Origin: Palsa-504 sp963790065
GTDB taxonomy: Bacteria > Actinomycetota > Actinomycetes > Streptosporangiales > Streptosporangiaceae
Assembly (NCBI GenBank): GCA_963790065.1
Contig: CAWBNK010000011.1
Coordinates: 1 to 64,000, forward strand
Reading direction: 5' to 3'
Length of the DNA: 64,000 nucleotides
Shown: one piece after another, positions 18,031 to 27,070 of the stretch
Position numbering within the stretch: position 1 is the stretch's first letter
How the letters are laid out: every line of letters starts with the position of its first letter
Made by a program: the position numbers and the translations under genes
Notes under the pieces: generated by a model
Seen by the model: the letters and a program-made list of their open reading frames with translations, nothing else
What the model was told of the DNA's origin: nothing
Databases searched by the model: none

Positions 18031-19477
18031 TAGCCGTCGCGGGACCCAGGTCCGCGGTCTCGGCCCGCACCGACCGGCGGGCCAGCAGCCAGTAGACGGC
18101 CCCGCCGACGATCAGGCCCATGAAGAAGCTCAGGTCGGAGCCTGCGGTGCGGCTCGACAGCGGGCCCACGAAGGCGGACGTGTCGATCCACAGGCAGGAC
18201 GCGACCATGCCGGCCACCTGAGCCACGACGCCCGGCACGTGCACGCCGCCGGACCGCCAGTACCGGCCGCCCCGGTTCGCCAGCAGCGCGGGCGCGTCGT
18301 AGCGGCCGCGGCGCATGGCCCAGTCGACCAGGTAGATCGCCAGCCAGGGGGACAGCCAGACGATCAGCAGGCTGAGGAAGTCCGAGTACAGGCGGTTGAA
18401 GTCCGAGTTGAAGATCGTGATGCCGGCCACCAGGGTGGCGATGACCAGGTTGACCAGCACGCACTGCCAGCGCTTGAGCTTCAGGCCGATGGCCTGCAGC
18501 GTCAGCCCGGAGGAGTACAGGTCGATGGTGTTGACCGCAAACAGGGTCACGATCGCCATGAACAGGTACGGCACCACGACCCAGGACGGGAGCGCCTGCG
18601 GCAGTCCGGAGATCGGGTCCGAGGCGCTCTTCACGACCGAGGCGATCCCGGCGCCGAGGATCTCAAGCAGCACCGCCGGGAGCATGCCGCCGATGGACGC
18701 CGCCCAGAAGATGCTCCGCGCCCGGGTCTGCGCGGGCAGGTACCGCGAGTAGTCGCTGCCGGTGTTGGCCCAGGACAGCCCGCCCGCCGAGATGACCAGG
18801 GCCAGGGCCACCATGAACGTGGCCCAGCCGGTGCCGTGGCTCAGCGCCCCGATGTGGATCCGCCCCGCGACCACGATGGCCATGACGATGAACAGCGGGA
18901 CCAGCAGGTAGGCCAGGTACCGCTGCACGGTGATGATCGTCTGGTGGCCGAACAGCGGCAGGAAGGCCTGGATGCACATGGCCACGATGAGCAGCAGGAT
19001 CTTCAGCCCGGTCGAGGCCCCTACCCCGGCGTTGGCCAGCAGGGCCAGGCCGGCCAGCACGATCAGCGCGATGCCCGAGGCCTCGAAGCCGACGCAGGTC
19101 ACCCAGTTGAACAGCGACAGGCCCCGGCCGCCGTTGGGGCCGTAGGCGGCCCGGCTCACGGCGAACGTGGCCGTCCCGGTCTTCGGGCCCTGCAGGCTGG
19201 TCAGCCCGACGGCGAAGAAGATCAGGTTGCCGAGCACGATGACCAGCACGGCCTGCGCGAAGGACAGGCCGAAGTAGATGACCAGTGCCCCGTTGACCGG
19301 GTAGAAGACGTTCAGGTTCGAGCCCAGCCACATCCAGAACAGGTCCCGCGGCCTGCCGTGCCGTTCCTCAGGCCCGACCAGGCCGATGCCCCGCTGCTCG
19401 ATGGCGAAGACCTTGTCGGTGGCCTCGCTGGCCGTGGTGTCGGCGGCTGACGCGTTTTCACCGGCGGTGAGACTCAT
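18020..19477 (-). CDS. NCS1-family nucleobase/cytosine permease
   Basis: A 485-residue protein with about 12 transmembrane segments and the hallmarks of the NCS1 purine-cytosine permease family: the N-terminal GIGLVGPEERHGRPRDLFWMW, then GSNLNVFYPVNGAL, and the TM-loop motif SWANTGSDYSRYLP near residue 230. Family members import cytosine, hydantoins, purines or the thiamine pyrimidine precursor with Na+ or H+. It is the last gene of a minus-strand operon: its start overlaps the upstream 5-FCL-like gene by 20 bases. Its stop codon lies in the first unit of the 18-bp array. The substrate is unknown; the folate-ligase-like partners suggest a pyrimidine/pteridine or thiamine-related compound. Confidence 0.87.
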   Translation of the reverse strand: MSLTAGENASAADTTASEATDKVFAIEQRGIGLVGPEERHGRPRDLFWMWLGSNLNVFYPVNGALVIYFGLSFAQAVLVIVLGNLIFFAVGLTSLQGPKTGTATFAVSRAAYGPNGGRGLSLFNWVTCVGFEASGIALIVLAGLALLANAGVGASTGLKILLLIVAMCIQAFLPLFGHQTIITVQRYLAYLLVPLFIVMAIVVAGRIHIGALSHGTGWATFMVALALVISAGGLSWANTGSDYSRYLPAQTRARSIFWAASIGGMLPAVLLEILGAGIASVVKSASDPISGLPQALPSWVVVPYLFMAIVTLFAVNTIDLYSSGLTLQAIGLKLKRWQCVLVNLVIATLVAGITIFNSDFNRLYSDFLSLLIVWLSPWLAIYLVDWAMRRGRYDAPALLANRGGRYWRSGGVHVPGVVAQVAGMVASCLWIDTSAFVGPLSSRTAGSDLSFFMGLIVGGAVYWLLARRSVRAETADLGPATATGS

Positions 19478-20300
19478 CCTGTCCTCCCTGGGGACCTGGC
19501 GAGCTGGGTAACTGCTGGGTGCCCGTGCTCGCGGCCCGGCCGCGCAGGGCCGCGAGCTCGGTGACCGGGGGGACGCTCTCCAGTTCGGTGCCGCGCAGGA
19601 GGTCCCAGTAGACCCGGCCGGGCGCCCGGCCGGGGGTATCCGCCCGGATGGTCCGGGTCGGCGTGATGATCCAGTCCACCGGCACGTCGTGCACCCCGGC
19701 CGCGACGGCGCCCTCGACCACCAGGCAGTCGTGCACCACGTCGACGATCTCGCTCGTCTGGCCGACCGCGCCGACCTCGGACAGCAGCGCCCACTCCAGG
19801 TCGAAGTACCCGTGCCCCTTGCCCATCCGGTGCCCGTTCAGGCTGACTGCCGAGCCGCCGGTGATCAGCAGTCCGATGCGCTCGCCCCGGCCGAGTTCTT
19901 CGAGGCTGACCGGCCGGGCATAGCGGTCCATTCCGTCCAGCGTCGCCGCGTAGGACCGTTCGGCCGCCGGGACGTCGGCCGGGTCCAGCCGCAGGAAGCC
20001 GCGCCGGATGCCGTAGGTGGTCATCACGAACGGCTTCCCGTCGGCCATGGCGGCCCGGCGGATCAGCTCGGTGCTGTTGTCGGGCGTGATGAACAGCAGC
20101 GGCGAGCGGGACCAGGCGGGCAGGGCGCGCACCAGGTCCACGCACCGCTCGCTGCCCTCGAAGTCGGCGATGAACGAGGAGAAGTCCCAGTGGAACCGGG
20201 AGTCCGGGCGGGCCACGGCGCGGAACTCGGCCCAGACCTGCTCCCGCATCAGCCGCTGTTCCTCCGCCGCGTCCGGCAGCTCCCCGGCGACTCCGGTCAT
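19458..20300 (-). CDS. 5-formyltetrahydrofolate cyclo-ligase-like protein
   Basis: A 280-residue protein related to 5-formyltetrahydrofolate cyclo-ligase (5-FCL). It has the family's nucleotide/folate site motif GKGHGYFDLEWALL near residue 161 and the late signature VPVDWIITPTRTI. It is longer than true 5-FCL (about 190 residues) and has an extra N-terminal region with FHWDFSSFIADFEGSERC, so it belongs to the paralogue group sometimes linked to thiamine metabolism rather than to canonical folate salvage. It overlaps the upstream fusion gene by four bases and the downstream permease gene by 20, indicating translational coupling. Its N-terminal 5-FCL part is closely similar to that of the fusion protein, so the two are likely products of duplication. 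Confidence 0.8.
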   Translation of the reverse strand: MTGVAGELPDAAEEQRLMREQVWAEFRAVARPDSRFHWDFSSFIADFEGSERCVDLVRALPAWSRSPLLFITPDNSTELIRRAAMADGKPFVMTTYGIRRGFLRLDPADVPAAERSYAATLDGMDRYARPVSLEELGRGERIGLLITGGSAVSLNGHRMGKGHGYFDLEWALLSEVGAVGQTSEIVDVVHDCLVVEGAVAAGVHDVPVDWIITPTRTIRADTPGRAPGRVYWDLLRGTELESVPPVTELAALRGRAASTGTQQLPSSPGPQGGQDESHRR

Positions 20301-21277
20301 GCCGCTCCCCAGCCGCGTCGCCTGGACCTGCGCAGCTCAGCGAAGTAGGGGCGGCCGGCCGCGAAGTCGCGGGGCAGCCGCTCCCAGTACAGCCCGGCCG
20401 GCTTGGGCAGCGGGCCGCACCGGATGGCCTGCTCCGGCGTGACGATCACGTCCACGGTGGCGTCGAAGACCGCGTGCGGCACCGCCTCGGTCACCAGCTG
20501 GCAGCCGTGCACCGAGGCCGCCACCGGGGTACCGGCACCGACCAGCCCGAGCTCCGCCAGCAGCCCCCACTCGATGTCGAAGTAGCCGTGGCCCTTGCCG
20601 AAGTGGACGCCCTCGCGGGTCACCGCGGCCGCGCCGGTCACCACCAGGCCGACCGGGTCCTCGGCGCACAGCTCCGGATGCGTCAGGTTCGGCCCGAACC
20701 GCTCCATCCCGTCCAGGGTGGCGGCCAGCGGCCGGTCTCCGGCCGCCAGCGCGCTCCCTTCGAGCCGGACGAAGCCGCGCGCCAGCGCGTACGTGCAGAC
20801 CAGCATGCGCTTGCCGTCGGCCAGGCAGCGCGCGCGGAAGCTCTCCAGGTTGTTGTCCGGCGTGACCACGACGGTGCGGGCCGCCTGGTACTCCGGGAGT
20901 TCGGCGATGGACTCGGTGCAGCGTTCGCTGCCGTCGAAGTCCGGGATGAAGCTGGCGAAGTCGAAACCGAACCTGGAATCCGGCCGCGCCACCTCAGCCA
21001 GCCGCCGCCAGACCACCCGGCGCAGCCGCGCCGCGGGGTTCACGAACGTGCCGCGGCCCGCTTCCCGCCGCAGCAAGCCGGACTCCTCGAGGTCGTCAAG
21101 CGCCCGGCGCAGCGTGCCCCGGCTGACCCCGAACTGCTCGGCCAGCACGCCCTCCGGAGGCAGCATCGTCTCCTCGCCCAGCGGGCCGTCCAGGGCCAGG
21201 GCTTCCAGCTGCCCGGCCACCTGGCCGTAGAGCGTGTGGCCGGCCGAAGATGCACCCGTGCCTGTTCGGAGCCTCAT
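20297..21277 (-). CDS. GntR-type regulator fused to a 5-FCL-like domain
   Basis: A 326-residue fusion. Residues about 14-80 are a GntR winged helix: TLYGQVAGQLEALAL, MLPPEGVLAEQFGVSRGTLR and LLRREAGRGTFV. Residues about 90-326 are a 5-formyltetrahydrofolate cyclo-ligase-like domain with GKGHGYFDIEWGLL and VDVIVTPEQAIR, clearly paralogous to the next gene (both have PDSRF...DF.SFI.DF.GSERC). The 5-FCL domain therefore replaces the usual effector-binding domain of GntR regulators and presumably senses, or once metabolised, the pathway compound. It is the first gene of the operon; a palindromic operator lies nine bases before its start, which points to autoregulation. Confidence 0.85.
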   Translation of the reverse strand: MRLRTGTGASSAGHTLYGQVAGQLEALALDGPLGEETMLPPEGVLAEQFGVSRGTLRRALDDLEESGLLRREAGRGTFVNPAARLRRVVWRRLAEVARPDSRFGFDFASFIPDFDGSERCTESIAELPEYQAARTVVVTPDNNLESFRARCLADGKRMLVCTYALARGFVRLEGSALAAGDRPLAATLDGMERFGPNLTHPELCAEDPVGLVVTGAAAVTREGVHFGKGHGYFDIEWGLLAELGLVGAGTPVAASVHGCQLVTEAVPHAVFDATVDVIVTPEQAIRCGPLPKPAGLYWERLPRDFAAGRPYFAELRRSRRRGWGAA

Positions 21278-21285
21278 ATCTAAAT

Positions 21286-21301
21286 GTATAGACCTCTATA
21301 C
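21286..21301. promoter_or_regulatory. Palindromic operator, likely for the GntR/5-FCL fusion
   Basis: Perfect 7-bp arms GTATAGA and TCTATAC are separated by CC. The site is A/T-rich in a G/C-rich region and lies just upstream of the GntR-fusion gene, on the side facing the divergent zinc operon. Spacing and layout fit GntR-family operators. Confidence 0.7.
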
Positions 21302-21389
21302 CGATGCCGTCAACGGTTCCGCCCGCAGGCCACCGCACCACCAACCCCGCAGCCACCCCGCGCTCCGGCGAACGAGTTGCGAACGAAAT

Positions 21390-21404
21390 TGAGAATCATT
21401 ATCA
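21390..21404. promoter_or_regulatory. Zur box upstream of the zinc uptake operon
   Basis: TGAGAATCATTATCA is a 15-base near-palindrome (only one arm pair differs) and matches the actinobacterial Zur consensus TGaaAATcATTttCA. It lies 48 bases before the ATG of the zinc-binding protein gene, where Zur would block transcription. Confidence 0.85.
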
Positions 21405-21451
21405 TTACCGCGAAGGTGAGCCTCAGCCCCCCGACCCGAGGAGTGCCGTCC

Positions 21452-22371
21452 ATGCGCAAGCGTCTCCAGGCTTTGATCGCGGCGCTGCTGCCGCTCGGCC
21501 TGGCGCTGCTGGCGGCCGGCTGCTCCCCGGCCTACGGCGACCCGCCAGGCGTGGTCGTGGCGGTGGGCGCGGAGAACGAGTACGCGAACGTCATCCAGCA
21601 GGTGGGCGGGAAGTACGTCCAGGTCAGTGCCATCATGAGCAACCCGAACACCGACCCGCACACGTTCGAGGCCAGCCCGTCGGTGGCTCGCCTGGTCAGC
21701 AGCGCCCAGCTCGTGGTGCAGAACGGCGTCGGCTACGACACGTTCATGAACACCATCGAGGATGCCGTGCCGAGCGGGGCCCGCAAGGTCATCACGGTCC
21801 AGGACCTGCTCGGCCTGCCGGACAGCACGCCGAACCCGCACCTGTGGTACAAGCCGGGCACCATGACCGCCGTGGCCGGCGCGATCGCCGCCGACCTGGG
21901 CGCCCTGCTGCCCGCCCATGCCGCCTACTTCAAGGCCAACGCGGCGGCGTTCGGCCGCTCGCTGCAGGCCTGGACCGACGCCATCGCCTCGTTCCGGGCG
22001 AAGTACCCGGACACGCCGGTGGCCACCACCGAGCCGGTGGCCGACTACATGCTGCAGGCGGCGGGCGCGGACAACCGCACGCCCTGGGCCTTCCAGGCCG
22101 ACATCATGAACGGCACCGACCCGTCGGCCCAAGACGTGGCCATCGAGCGGAACCTGTTCATCCAGCACCAGGTCAAGGTGTTCGTCTACAACCAGCAGGT
22201 GACGGACTCGCTGACCGAATCGTTCATCACGCTGGCCCACCAGAACGGCATACCGGTCCTCGGCGTGTACGAGACGATGCCCACCCCCGGCTACGACTAC
22301 CAGTCCTGGATGCTGACCGAGGTCCAGGACCTGCAAAAGGCCGTGGCCGACCGAGTATCGACGGAGCACCT

Positions 22372-22375
<4 letters not shown>
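21452..22375 (+). CDS. znuA: Zinc ABC transporter substrate-binding lipoprotein
   Basis: A 307-residue cluster A-I metal-binding protein. The signal peptide ends in the lipobox LLAAGC (lipidated Cys24), so it is anchored outside the membrane. Candidate metal ligands are His70 in DPHTFE, His130 in NPHLWY and Glu194 in TTEPVADY. The third ligand is usually histidine in zinc-specific members and glutamate in manganese members, yet the Zur box upstream points to zinc. There is no His-rich loop. The ATG at 21452 follows GAGGAG and gives a normal signal peptide; an upstream in-frame extension would cover the regulatory sites. It overlaps znuC by four bases (ATGA). Confidence 0.88.
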
Positions 22376-23195
<820 letters not shown>

Positions 23196-23196
<1 letters not shown>

Positions 23197-24095
23197 TGCA
23201 CTACCTGATCGAGCCCGGGTTCTTCGGCAGCGGGCCGGTACACGTGGCGCTGGCCGTCGGCACGGTCATCGCCATCACCTCGGCCGTGGTCGGCGTGTTC
23301 ACGGTGACCCGGGGCCAGTCGTTCGCCGGCCACTCGCTGGCCGACATCGCCACCACCGGCGGCTCCGGCGCGTTCCTGATCGGCATCAACCAGTTCTGGG
23401 GCTACCTGGCCTTCGGCGCCGGCGCGGCCGCGTTCATGGAGATGATCGGCGTACAGCGCCGCCGCGGCCGGGACGTGGCCACCGGCGTGGTCCTCGGCGC
23501 CGGCCTCGGCCTGGCCGCGCTGTTCCTGTACCTGGGCACCCAGTACAGCTCGACCACCGGCGCGTCGTTCACCATCTTGTTCGGCTCGATCTTCGTGCTC
23601 ACTTCCTCCACCGTCCCGGCCCTGATCACCTCGGCGCTGCTGGCCCTGGCCACGGTGCTGATGCTGGCCCGGGTGCTGCTGCTCAGCTCGCTCAGCCCGG
23701 ACATCGCCGCGGCCCGCGGCGTCCCGGTCCGCGCCGTCGGCGCGGTGTTCCTGATGGCCCTGGCCGTCTCGGTGGCGCTGTCGGCCGTGATCATCGGCGC
23801 GGTGCTGAGCACCGCACTGCTGGTCGGGCCGGCCGCCACCGCGCTGCGCGTGGCCAAGGGCCCGGTCCGGGCCATCGCCGCCGCGGCGGCCATCGGCGTG
23901 GCCGCGGTCTGGCTCGGCATCCTGCTGGCCTACGACAGCTTCTACTGGCCGCCCGCCGGGCGCGGCTGGCCGGTCAGCTTCTTCGTGGTCACGCTCGTGG
24001 TGGCCAGCTACCTGGTGACTTACCTGCGCCGGCCCGACCGTGGCCGGTCCGCGCAGGAGGCCCCGGACGCGGAGCAGGTATGTTCACCGGCCTGA
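23196..24095 (+). CDS. znuB: Zinc ABC transporter permease, first subunit
   Basis: A 299-residue membrane protein with about eight or nine hydrophobic segments and the family stretch VTRGQSFAGHSLADIATTGG (residues 38-57) and LLVGPAATALRVAKG. It belongs to the ABC-3 family of zinc/manganese permeases. Its ATG is fused to the znuC stop (TGATG) and it overlaps the second permease gene by 16 bases. Having two distinct ABC-3 permeases in one operon suggests that the membrane channel is a heterodimer. Confidence 0.9.
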
Positions 24096-24880
24096 TGCTG
24101 AACACCTGGATCGCGGCCACGGCGGTCGCGGTGATCGCCGGGGTGACCGGCTTCTTCGCCGTGCTGCGCGGGTCGACGTTCGCCGCGCACGCCATACCGA
24201 ACGGCGCCTTCACCGGCGCGGCCGGGGCCAGCCTGCTCGGCCTCAACCCGTTCGTGGGCCTGGCCGTCTTCTCGGTGGCGGGCGCGCTCGGCATCGCCGG
24301 ACTCAGCCGCCGGGCCCGCAACGACGTGGCCACCGCGCTGACCTTCGTGCTGATGCTCGGGATCGGCGCGCTGTTCGTCAGCTGGAGCACGGAGTACGCC
24401 CAGGAGGCGTACGCGCTGCTGTTCGGCGAGGTGTTCGGCGTGGCCGAGAGCGAGGTACTGCCCATCGTGGTGCTCGGCGCGGTATCCATCGCGGCCATCA
24501 TCATCATGTTCCGGCCGCTCATGCTGTCCTCGGCGCTGCCCGAGGTGGCCGAGGCCCGGGGCGTCTCCCCGCGCCGCATGGACCTCGCGTTCCTGCTGGT
24601 CATGGCCCTGGCCACCAGCATGACCGTGCCGGTGGTGGGCGCGCTGCTGATGTTCAGCCTGATGATCGGCCCCGCCGCCGCGGCCCGCTCGCTCACCGCC
24701 CGCCCCGTCCGGGCCATCACCCTGTCCGTCGTGATCGCCCTGGTCACGGTCTGGGCCGGCATCGCCGTCTCCTACTACTCCAACTGGCCCCTAGGCTTCT
24801 TCGTCGGCCTGGCCGGCGCCTTCTTCTACCTCTTCAGCCGCGCCTACGCGGCCGTCACCCGGTCTCCCCGCCCCGCGTAG
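24080..24880 (+). CDS. Zinc ABC transporter permease, second subunit
   Basis: A 266-residue ABC-3 family permease with about eight transmembrane segments. It contains VLRGSTFAAHAIPNGAFTGA, parallel to the first subunit's GHSLADIA motif, and LMFSLMIGPAAAARSLTARP. It overlaps the first permease gene by 16 bases and is the last gene of the zinc operon. It is only distantly similar to the first permease, so it is a second subunit rather than a recent duplicate. Confidence 0.88.
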   Translation: MFTGLMLNTWIAATAVAVIAGVTGFFAVLRGSTFAAHAIPNGAFTGAAGASLLGLNPFVGLAVFSVAGALGIAGLSRRARNDVATALTFVLMLGIGALFVSWSTEYAQEAYALLFGEVFGVAESEVLPIVVLGAVSIAAIIIMFRPLMLSSALPEVAEARGVSPRRMDLAFLLVMALATSMTVPVVGALLMFSLMIGPAAAARSLTARPVRAITLSVVIALVTVWAGIAVSYYSNWPLGFFVGLAGAFFYLFSRAYAAVTRSPRPA

Positions 24881-24881
24881 C

Positions 24882-26912
24882 GTGGGAACCGTGAACCACC
24901 TCAAAGATTCGACCAGCCCCTACTTGCTGCAGCACGCCGACAACCCGGTGGACTGGTGGCCCTGGTGCGACGAGGCGTTCGCCGAGGCGGCCCGGCGCGA
25001 CGTGCCGGTGCTGCTCTCGGTGGGCTACGCGGCCTGCCACTGGTGCCACGTGATGGCCCACGAGTCGTTCGAGGACCCGGAAACGGCCGCGCTGCTCAAC
25101 GAGCACGTGGTCGCGGTCAAGGTGGACCGGGAGGAGCGGCCCGACGTGGACGCGGTGTACATGACCGCGACCCAGGCCATGACCGGCCAGGGCGGCTGGC
25201 CGATGACGGTGTTCATGACGCCGGACCAGGAGCCGTTCTTCTGCGGCACCTACTACCCCCGCGACTACTTCCGCGAGCTGGTGCTGAACGTCTCCCGGGC
25301 CTGGACCAGCCAGCACCAGGACGTGACGGAGCGGGCCAAGCAGGTGGCCGAGGCACTGGCCCAGAACGCGGCCGCCACCGCCCGGGCCCTGAAGGGCCAG
25401 GCCGGCGACCAGGAACAGGCCTTCCGCCAGGCCACGGACACGGCCGTGGACGGGCTGGACCGCGACTACGACGCGAAAAACGCCGGGTTCGGCGGCGCGC
25501 CCAAGTTCCCGCCGTCGATGGTGCTGGAGTTCCTGCTCCGCCACCACCAGCGGACCGGATCGCCCGCCGCGCTGCGGATGGCCGAAGGCACGTGCGACGC
25601 CATGGCCCGCGGCGGCCTGTACGACCAGCTGGGCGGCGGGTTCGCCCGGTACTCGACCGACGCCGCCTGGGTCGTGCCGCACTTCGAGAAGATGCTCTAC
25701 GACAACGCCCTGCTGGCCCGGGTCTACCTGAACCTGTGGCGCCGCACCGGCTCCGGCCTGGCCCGCCGCGTGGCCGAGGAAACCTGCGCCTGGATGCTGC
25801 GCGAGCTGCGCACGCCCGAGCGGGGCCTGGCCGCCTCCCTGGACGCCGACAGCGAGGGCGCCGAAGGCAAGTTCTACGTCTGGCGTCCCGCCGAACTAAC
25901 CGAGCTCCTCGGGCCCGACGACGCCCAGTTCGCCGCCCAGGCCTTCGCCGTCACCCCGGACGGCACCTTCGAGCACGGCGCCTCCGTCCTGCAGCTGCCC
26001 GCCGACCCCGCCGACCCGGACCGGTTCGCCCGCATCAAGCAGGCGCTGCTGGCCGCGCGCGGCACCCGGGTCCGGCCGGGCCGGGATGACAAGGTGGTCG
26101 CCGCCTGGAACGGCCTGGCCATCTCGGCCCTGGCCGAATGCGGCCTGCTGCTAGACCGGCCGGACTTCACCCAAGCGGCCTGCGACGCCGCCGCGCTGCT
26201 GGCCGAGGTGCACCTGACCGGCGCCAGGCTCATCCGCACCTCGCGCGACGGCACGGTCGGCGAGGGCGCCGGCGTGCTGGAGGACTACGCCTGCGTGGCC
26301 GAGGGATTCCTGGTCCTGTCCGGAGTCACCGGCCAGGCCCGCTGGGCCACCCTGGCCGGTGAACTGCTCAGCACGGCGCTCGGCGCCTTCGCCGACGGCC
26401 AGGGTGGCTTCTACGACACGGCCGCGGACGGCGAGGCGCTGATCTTCCGCCCGGCCGACGCCGCCGACAACGCCACCCCGTCCGGCACATTCGCGGTGGC
26501 CGGGGCGCTGCTCAGCTACGCCGCGCTGACCGGCTCGGCCCGGCACCGCGAGGCGGCCGGGGCCGCGCTCGGCGTGCTGCCCGCCATCACGGCCCGCTAT
26601 CCGCGCGCCGCCGGCACAGGCCTGGCGGTGGCTGAGGCCTGGCTGGCCGGCCCGGCCGAGATCGCGGTGGTAGGCCCCTATTCGGCCGAACGGACCCGGG
26701 CTCTCCACCACACGGCCCTGCGTGCCGCCCCGCCCGGAGCGGTCCTGGCCCTCGGCGACGGCGCCGCCGGGGACGACGCCGAGGTGCCGCTGCTGGCCGG
26801 GCGCGGCCTGGTGGACGGAGCGCCCGCCGCCTACGTCTGCCGGCACTTCACCTGCCTGGCTCCGGTCACCACTCCCGAGCAGCTCACCGAGGCCCTGGCC
26901 CGCCCGTACTAG
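24882..26912 (+). CDS. Thioredoxin-domain protein of the YyaL/DUF255 family
   Basis: This 676-residue protein has the full architecture of YyaL/SSP411 (DUF255) proteins. An N-terminal thioredoxin-like domain has NHLKDSTSPYLLQHADNPVD and the CHWCHVM motif (Cys52, Cys55), GQGGWPMTVFMTPD and GTYYP. An (alpha/alpha)6 glycosidase-like barrel follows, with FGGAPKFPPSMVLEFLLRH, HFEKMLYDNALL and DADSEGAEGKFYVW. The role is unknown; a redox or sugar-epimerase-like function has been suggested for the family. GTG 24882 or GTG 24891 could be the start; the second matches most homologues. It starts two bases after the zinc operon's last stop codon and could be read from the same transcript. Confidence 0.88.
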   Translation: MGTVNHLKDSTSPYLLQHADNPVDWWPWCDEAFAEAARRDVPVLLSVGYAACHWCHVMAHESFEDPETAALLNEHVVAVKVDREERPDVDAVYMTATQAMTGQGGWPMTVFMTPDQEPFFCGTYYPRDYFRELVLNVSRAWTSQHQDVTERAKQVAEALAQNAAATARALKGQAGDQEQAFRQATDTAVDGLDRDYDAKNAGFGGAPKFPPSMVLEFLLRHHQRTGSPAALRMAEGTCDAMARGGLYDQLGGGFARYSTDAAWVVPHFEKMLYDNALLARVYLNLWRRTGSGLARRVAEETCAWMLRELRTPERGLAASLDADSEGAEGKFYVWRPAELTELLGPDDAQFAAQAFAVTPDGTFEHGASVLQLPADPADPDRFARIKQALLAARGTRVRPGRDDKVVAAWNGLAISALAECGLLLDRPDFTQAACDAAALLAEVHLTGARLIRTSRDGTVGEGAGVLEDYACVAEGFLVLSGVTGQARWATLAGELLSTALGAFADGQGGFYDTAADGEALIFRPADAADNATPSGTFAVAGALLSYAALTGSARHREAAGAALGVLPAITARYPRAAGTGLAVAEAWLAGPAEIAVVGPYSAERTRALHHTALRAAPPGAVLALGDGAAGDDAEVPLLAGRGLVDGAPAAYVCRHFTCLAPVTTPEQLTEALARPY

Positions 26913-26929
26913 ACCGGTCCGATGCCCAG

Positions 26930-27035
26930 GACCCCCTGGATCCCTCCACCCCGGACCCCGGACCCCCTGGATCCCTCCACCCCGGACCCCGGACCCCCTG
27001 GATCCCGGACCCCCTGGATCCCGGACCCCGGATTG
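26930..27035. repeat. C-rich direct repeats between two genes
   Basis: The core GGACCCCCTGGATCCC occurs four times. The first two copies sit in 31-base units that also include TCCACCCCGGACCCC, and the later two are spaced about 20 bases apart. The array fills the gap between the YyaL-type gene and the NlpC/P60 gene, where a promoter would be expected. Confidence 0.8.
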
Positions 27036-27070
27036 GACGCTGCACGGGTCTATGCGGCATCTTGGATGCG

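Noticed and set aside
21284..21451. Starting the zinc-binding lipoprotein at 21284
   Set aside because: That start would place the signal peptide 56 residues inside the protein and translate through the Zur box. ATG 21452 has a ribosome-binding site and a normal lipoprotein signal.
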